A stretch of DNA of 33,406 nt from Bacillota bacterium (GTDB taxonomy: Bacteria; Bacillota; Clostridia; Oscillospirales; Ruminococcaceae): positions 1 through 33,406 of the forward strand of contig JAEWLW010000062.1 of assembly GCA_023457355.1 (NCBI GenBank), written 5' to 3'. Numbering within the stretch: the stretch's first letter is position 1; each line of letters starts with the position of its first letter. The position numbers were made by a program, and so were the translations under genes. Shown one piece after another: positions 30,268 to 33,406 of the stretch. The notes beneath the pieces were generated by a model. That model was not told where the DNA came from. It made no database searches and saw only the letters and a list, made by a program, of their open reading frames with translations.

Positions 30268-31212
30268 ATGAGAAATTCAGTTGTAGTTATTGGCGCCGGT
30301 ATGATGGGAAGCGGTATTGCATCTATGGCTGCACTTGCCGGTCATCCGACAATTCTGGTAGATGTATCGAAAGAACGCGCATTAGCGGGCAGAGAACAAG
30401 CGGCCGCTTGCATACGTCTTCGTGAAGAAAACGGTTTAGCTACCGCAGCGGAGGCAGAAAAGGCGTATGGTCTCCTCTCAGTTAGCGGCAGCATTCCAGA
30501 TGCGGTAGAAAAGGCATCACTGGTAATAGAAGCAATCATCGAAAAATTGGAGGCAAAGCAAGAACTGTTCCATCAGCTTGATGAGATGTTGCCGGCAGAT
30601 GTACCAATCTGCTCGAACACAAGCGGCTTAAGAATCACCGAGATCAGCGCCCGGTGCGAAAAGCATCCTGAGAGAACCGTTACCGCACATTTTTGGCTCC
30701 CGGCACATCTGGTTCCGCTTGTGGAAGTTGTAATAGGAGATAAAACCGATGAGGCTGTAGCTGTGAAAGTCCGGGATGAGCTGAAAAAGTGGAAGAAGTC
30801 TCCTGTTCTGGTGCGCCGCGATTTGCCAGGTCAGCTAGCCAATCGTGTGTTCCAAGCCATCATACGCGAGTCTATTAGCATTGTTGCCAGCGGCCTTGCA
30901 AGTGCAGAAGATGTCGATACGGCAATTGCGGCCGGAATGGCAATGCGATTCCCGGTATGGGGACCGTTGATGCATCTTGATGCGATAGGAACCGATCTTG
31001 GGCTTTCCGTTCAGGACACCGTTTTACCTGGTATCAGCGCCGAAACACATGCAAATCAATATATTCGAGATATGGTGGAGAGAGGTGATCTGGGATCAAA
31101 AGCTGGCAAGGGCTTTTATGACTGGAATCAGCTTGATATACAGAAATGTATTACAAAAAGGGATGCCTTTATCATCGAAACATGTAAGGTGTGCGAAAAA
31201 CTGAATGGATGA
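30268..31212 (+). CDS. 3-hydroxyacyl-CoA dehydrogenase-like (L-gulonate 3-dehydrogenase type)
   Basis: A 314-residue NAD-dependent dehydrogenase. The Rossmann turn is VVIGAGMMGSGIASMAALAG, SLVIEAIIEKLEAKQELF is the middle motif, CSNTSGLRITEIS the catalytic Ser and Asn, and TAHFWLPAHLVPLVEVV carries the catalytic His. The C-terminal helical domain ends in GSKAGKGFYDW. Fatty-acid enzymes have HFFNP at the His; HFWLP and the PLVEVV context are nearer to L-gulonate dehydrogenase/lambda-crystallin relatives. In a sugar locus oxidation of an aldonate is more likely than fatty-acid metabolism. Start ATG 30268 after AAGGAAA. Confidence 0.85.
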   Translation: MRNSVVVIGAGMMGSGIASMAALAGHPTILVDVSKERALAGREQAAACIRLREENGLATAAEAEKAYGLLSVSGSIPDAVEKASLVIEAIIEKLEAKQELFHQLDEMLPADVPICSNTSGLRITEISARCEKHPERTVTAHFWLPAHLVPLVEVVIGDKTDEAVAVKVRDELKKWKKSPVLVRRDLPGQLANRVFQAIIRESISIVASGLASAEDVDTAIAAGMAMRFPVWGPLMHLDAIGTDLGLSVQDTVLPGISAETHANQYIRDMVERGDLGSKAGKGFYDWNQLDIQKCITKRDAFIIETCKVCEKLNG

Positions 31213-31223
31213 GGTGAACACAT

Positions 31224-32294
31224 ATGGCCCATTATTTGTGTATTGGTACATATACAGAGCCGATTCTGTTTGGTACGGGTGAGGTGCTCGAAGGCAAGGG
31301 TGAGGGCTTATATTTATGCACGTTCGAGAACGGCAATCTGTGTGTTATACAAACGCTGCCAATGCGAAACCCATCTTATTTTTGTATCAATAAAAAAAAC
31401 AACAAGATTTATGCCGTAAACGAATTAAAAACCTTTCATAATGAATCTAGCGGTGGAATTTCAGAAGTTGATTATGCCGATGGGACGATGAAGCTGGTTG
31501 CCGAAGATACAACCGGCGGCACAGATCCCTGCCACATTGAGATAGCGCCAAACGGTAAATTCCTTTCAGTTGCAAATTTTGCAAGTGGGGCGGTTTCAAT
31601 ATTTGAGCTGGATGATAACGGACACCTGAGTGGAAAAAAGACAGTTTTTCAACACTGGGGAAATAGTATCCATCCCGTGCGCCAAAAATCCCCGCATGCC
31701 CACAGCACGATATTCTTTCCGCACGAGAGCAGAATGTTTGTACCGGATCTCGGATTGGATAAGGTGAAAGCTTATCGTTATCATGGTAGTATAGTGGAAG
31801 CGGATATGATAAACGATATTATAGTCCAGCCGGGAAGCGGCCCGAGATTTGGGGAATTTAGTGTGGACGGAAAGCATTTATATGTGATTGATGAGATCGG
31901 TTGCAGCATTGAACACTATACAATAGTCTGCGGAAAGGTGGAGTTTAGCTCTATTGTAAGCACATTGCCTACTGAGTTTAATCAAGAAAACAATATCTGT
32001 TCAGACATGCATATTGCGTCAAACCAAAAATATCTATACGCATCTAACCGTGGTCATGACAGCCTATGCTGCTATAGTATCGATTCAGCAGGAAATCTAA
32101 AGCTTATTCAGCGCATATCGTGCGAGGGTAGAACCCCTAGAAATTTTTGCATTGACCCCACCGGCAATTATCTGTTGGTTGGCAATCAAGATAGTGATAC
32201 AATCATAATTTTTACAATACTCGCTAATGGAAAACTTGTTAATCCGACGAAGGCACCGTTTCCATCTCCGGTATGCATTCGCTTCTTTCTGTAA
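31224..32294 (+). CDS. Lactonase-family beta-propeller (YbhE/6-phosphogluconolactonase-like)
   Basis: A 356-residue seven-bladed propeller of the Lactonase family. Repeated blade motifs are LCIGTYTEPILFGTGEVLEG, NPSYFCINKKNNKIYAVNEL, DPCHIEIAPNGKFLSVANFA, SGPRFGEFSVDGKHLYVIDE and TPRNFCIDPTGNYLLVGNQD. Members hydrolyse sugar lactones to sugar acids, which fits the product of the dehydrogenases here. ATG at 31224 with GAGGTGAA upstream, 11 bases after the previous stop. It is the last gene of the operon. No signal peptide is visible, so action is cytoplasmic. Confidence 0.9.
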   Translation: MAHYLCIGTYTEPILFGTGEVLEGKGEGLYLCTFENGNLCVIQTLPMRNPSYFCINKKNNKIYAVNELKTFHNESSGGISEVDYADGTMKLVAEDTTGGTDPCHIEIAPNGKFLSVANFASGAVSIFELDDNGHLSGKKTVFQHWGNSIHPVRQKSPHAHSTIFFPHESRMFVPDLGLDKVKAYRYHGSIVEADMINDIIVQPGSGPRFGEFSVDGKHLYVIDEIGCSIEHYTIVCGKVEFSSIVSTLPTEFNQENNICSDMHIASNQKYLYASNRGHDSLCCYSIDSAGNLKLIQRISCEGRTPRNFCIDPTGNYLLVGNQDSDTIIIFTILANGKLVNPTKAPFPSPVCIRFFL

Positions 32295-32347
32295 AACCAT
32301 AAAGCGGGTGCTACAAAAACAATTTAGCTTTCTCCAACTGTAATGCA

Positions 32348-32382
32348 GGTAGAGGTCATCGCTTTTGGCGATGACCTCTACC
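32348..32382 (+). terminator. 15-bp perfect hairpin after the sugar operon
   Basis: GGTAGAGGTCATCGC pairs with GCGATGACCTCTACC around TTTTG. It lacks a T-run (GCTATATATG follows), so it may stabilise the 3' end or act with the next hairpin. Confidence 0.55.
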
Positions 32383-32460
32383 GCTATATATGCGGTTTCA
32401 GACCGCGCGTTAATGATCGGTCGTTTGCTCTTCTACGCCGAAGTGCCCCGGGTCTATCGG

Positions 32461-32499
32461 AAATTCTCTCGAATTCTGCGAATTTCCGAGAGAATTTTT
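32461..32499 (+). terminator. Terminator-like hairpin
   Basis: AAATTCTCTCG (32461-32471) pairs with CGAGAGAATTT (32487-32497), then TTTGG. This is the better candidate for ending the sugar operon. Confidence 0.55.
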
Positions 32500-32645
32500 G
32501 GCTCTTTATCAACAGTCCCCAAATTATACGTCATCAAAAACAACGCAGTAAAGGGACTATAAAATCCTCATTTATGCTGTTGGCAACAACAGATCTGTCC
32601 AAAAAACAGTCATCGGGCGCATAAGGCGCGGAACTATCATATGAT

Positions 32646-32680
32646 AGGGTGGTAAGGTTATAACCTTCAACCACCCTTTA
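32646..32680 (+). terminator. Second terminator-like hairpin
   Basis: AGGGTGGT (32646-32653) pairs with ACCACCCT (32670-32677), with an inner AAGGTTATAACCTT palindrome, followed by TTATTTATA. Between 32500 and 32823 no gene is seen. Confidence 0.5.
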
Positions 32681-32823
32681 TTTATAAACTGCCATAAGAA
32701 GACCCCATTGCTTTTGTCCGTTTATTGTGGTTTGGCACGCTAAAGTGTATTTCATTTGCCCTCCCGGTATAGAGCTGGGATCCTACAAATGATGGTTCAA
32801 TGATATAGATTGGAGAAGCTAAT

Positions 32824-33406
32824 ATGAGTGATATAGCGTTACAAATTGAACGTACCATAGCAGGTACAGTGGCATCTACAGGTAACGTAATTTTTGATTC
32901 GATTGTATTTTCGGCTGGAAATATAAGCTATAATAACACAACAGGCGAAATCACTTTTAACGAAGCTGGACGTTATGTCATCAATTGGTGGGTGGCAACC
33001 CAGAATTCAACATCGGCAAACGGTATGGTGTTCGCATTGTCCTCCTCTCAGGGCGATTTTCTCGAAGGAAACTCACCGATAAAAGCCACCGAGGTAGTGG
33101 GCATTGGAATTATTGAGGTCTCTGTTGCACCCGTAACAGTATCCCTGGTTAATGCCAGTACGAGCACTGTCTTTTATGCTGCAACGGTTCCTTTAATGGC
33201 AACGCTTGTTGTTGTCGAGGACGATCTGACAGGCGGCAGTATCACTGGCCCAACCGGCGATACTGGTCCCACTGGCGACACCGGCCCGACGGGCGGCACC
33301 GGCCCAACCGGCGATACTGGTCCTACAGGCGACACTGGACCGACAGGGGACACCGGCCCCACGGGTGATACCGGGACAACTGGAAACAACGGACCAACGG
33401 GCGACA
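32824..33406 (+). CDS. Collagen-like (Gly-X-Y) surface protein, 5' part
   Basis: ATG at 32824 (GGAGAA 8 bases upstream) opens a frame that is still open at the window end after 194 codons. Residues 1-137 are a beta-rich globular domain (SDIALQIERTIAGTVASTGN, EITFNEAGRYVINWWVATQN, VPLMATLVVVEDD), which resembles the C1q/TNF-like BclA C-terminal fold of exosporium proteins. From residue 138 come Gly-X-Y triplets dominated by GPTGDT, with GPTGGT and GTTGNNGPT variants. Such proteins form collagen triple helices on spores or cell surfaces. No signal peptide is seen, as in many exosporium proteins. The usual order is collagen then globular; here the globular domain leads. Confidence 0.85.
   Translation, partial: MSDIALQIERTIAGTVASTGNVIFDSIVFSAGNISYNNTTGEITFNEAGRYVINWWVATQNSTSANGMVFALSSSQGDFLEGNSPIKATEVVGIGIIEVSVAPVTVSLVNASTSTVFYAATVPLMATLVVVEDDLTGGSITGPTGDTGPTGDTGPTGGTGPTGDTGPTGDTGPTGDTGPTGDTGTTGNNGPTGD

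Noticed and set aside
33174..33389. 71-aa minus-strand ORF rich in VGPVSP
   Set aside because: It is the antisense of the Gly-X-Y repeats of the collagen-like gene, and the repeat structure creates an open frame on the other strand.

Overview
The window looks like a chromosomal accessory region of a spore-forming member of the Bacillota, probably a clostridium of the Oscillospiraceae/Eubacteriales type. The grounds are strong AGGAGG-like ribosome sites, sigma-A promoters with 16-17 base spacers, tRNA genes with encoded CCA, clostridial conjugative-element genes, FCD-type GntR control of a sugar operon and a BclA-like collagen protein. Assignment to a species is not possible from the sequence alone.

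Layout. (1) Bases 1-2.6 kb are the worn end of a conjugative element: a relaxase tail running off the left edge, a DGNHR-motif pseudogene, a small ORF and a TTRAP-type transfer-assisting gene, then a duplicated 64-bp repeat and hairpins. (2) Bases 2.6-3.22 kb hold tRNA-Tyr and tRNA-Thr (minus strand) and, divergently, a perfect-consensus promoter followed by two broken 5' halves of tRNA-Pro at an exact 69-base period and then the intact tRNA-Pro(TGG). (3) Bases 3.18-21.8 kb look like two tandem islands stacked in tRNA-Pro. About 290 bp starting at the tRNA anticodon loop (3176-3465) is repeated at 12396-12683, and about 125 bp at the far end of island 1 (12247-12371) is repeated at the far end of island 2 (21630-21752). 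All ends carry TCCCTAAC/ATCCCAAA repeats like integrase arm sites, but no recombinase is encoded. Each left end carries its own promoter pointing into the cargo.

Island 1 cargo: DUF2200, SAM methyltransferase, YdeI/OmpD-associated protein, AraC-GyrI regulator, 3-methyladenine glycosylase Tag, a TOTE-type primase-helicase gene broken by a frameshift and an in-frame TAG, and an AbiE toxin-antitoxin pair whose toxin gene also carries an in-frame TAG. Island 2 cargo: a scrap of the same methyltransferase, DUF6809, an alpha/beta hydrolase operon ending in a truncated peptide deformylase, and an intact three-gene operon (DUF4236-TerB protein, BrxD-like ATPase, Lhr/BrxHI-like helicase). This operon is the best candidate in the window for an under-described defence or DNA-processing system.

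(4) Bases 22.0-32.3 kb are a well-kept sugar or sugar-acid uptake and oxidation locus: a divergent TIM-barrel isomerase, an Mgl-type ABC importer with a cupin gene inside the operon, two zinc alcohol dehydrogenases, a GntR/FCD regulator, a 3-hydroxyacid dehydrogenase and a beta-propeller lactonase. Repeated TTGTnnnACAA sites in the divergent promoter region fit the GntR regulator. (5) From 32.8 kb to the right edge is the start of a collagen-like surface protein with its globular domain ahead of the Gly-X-Y repeats.
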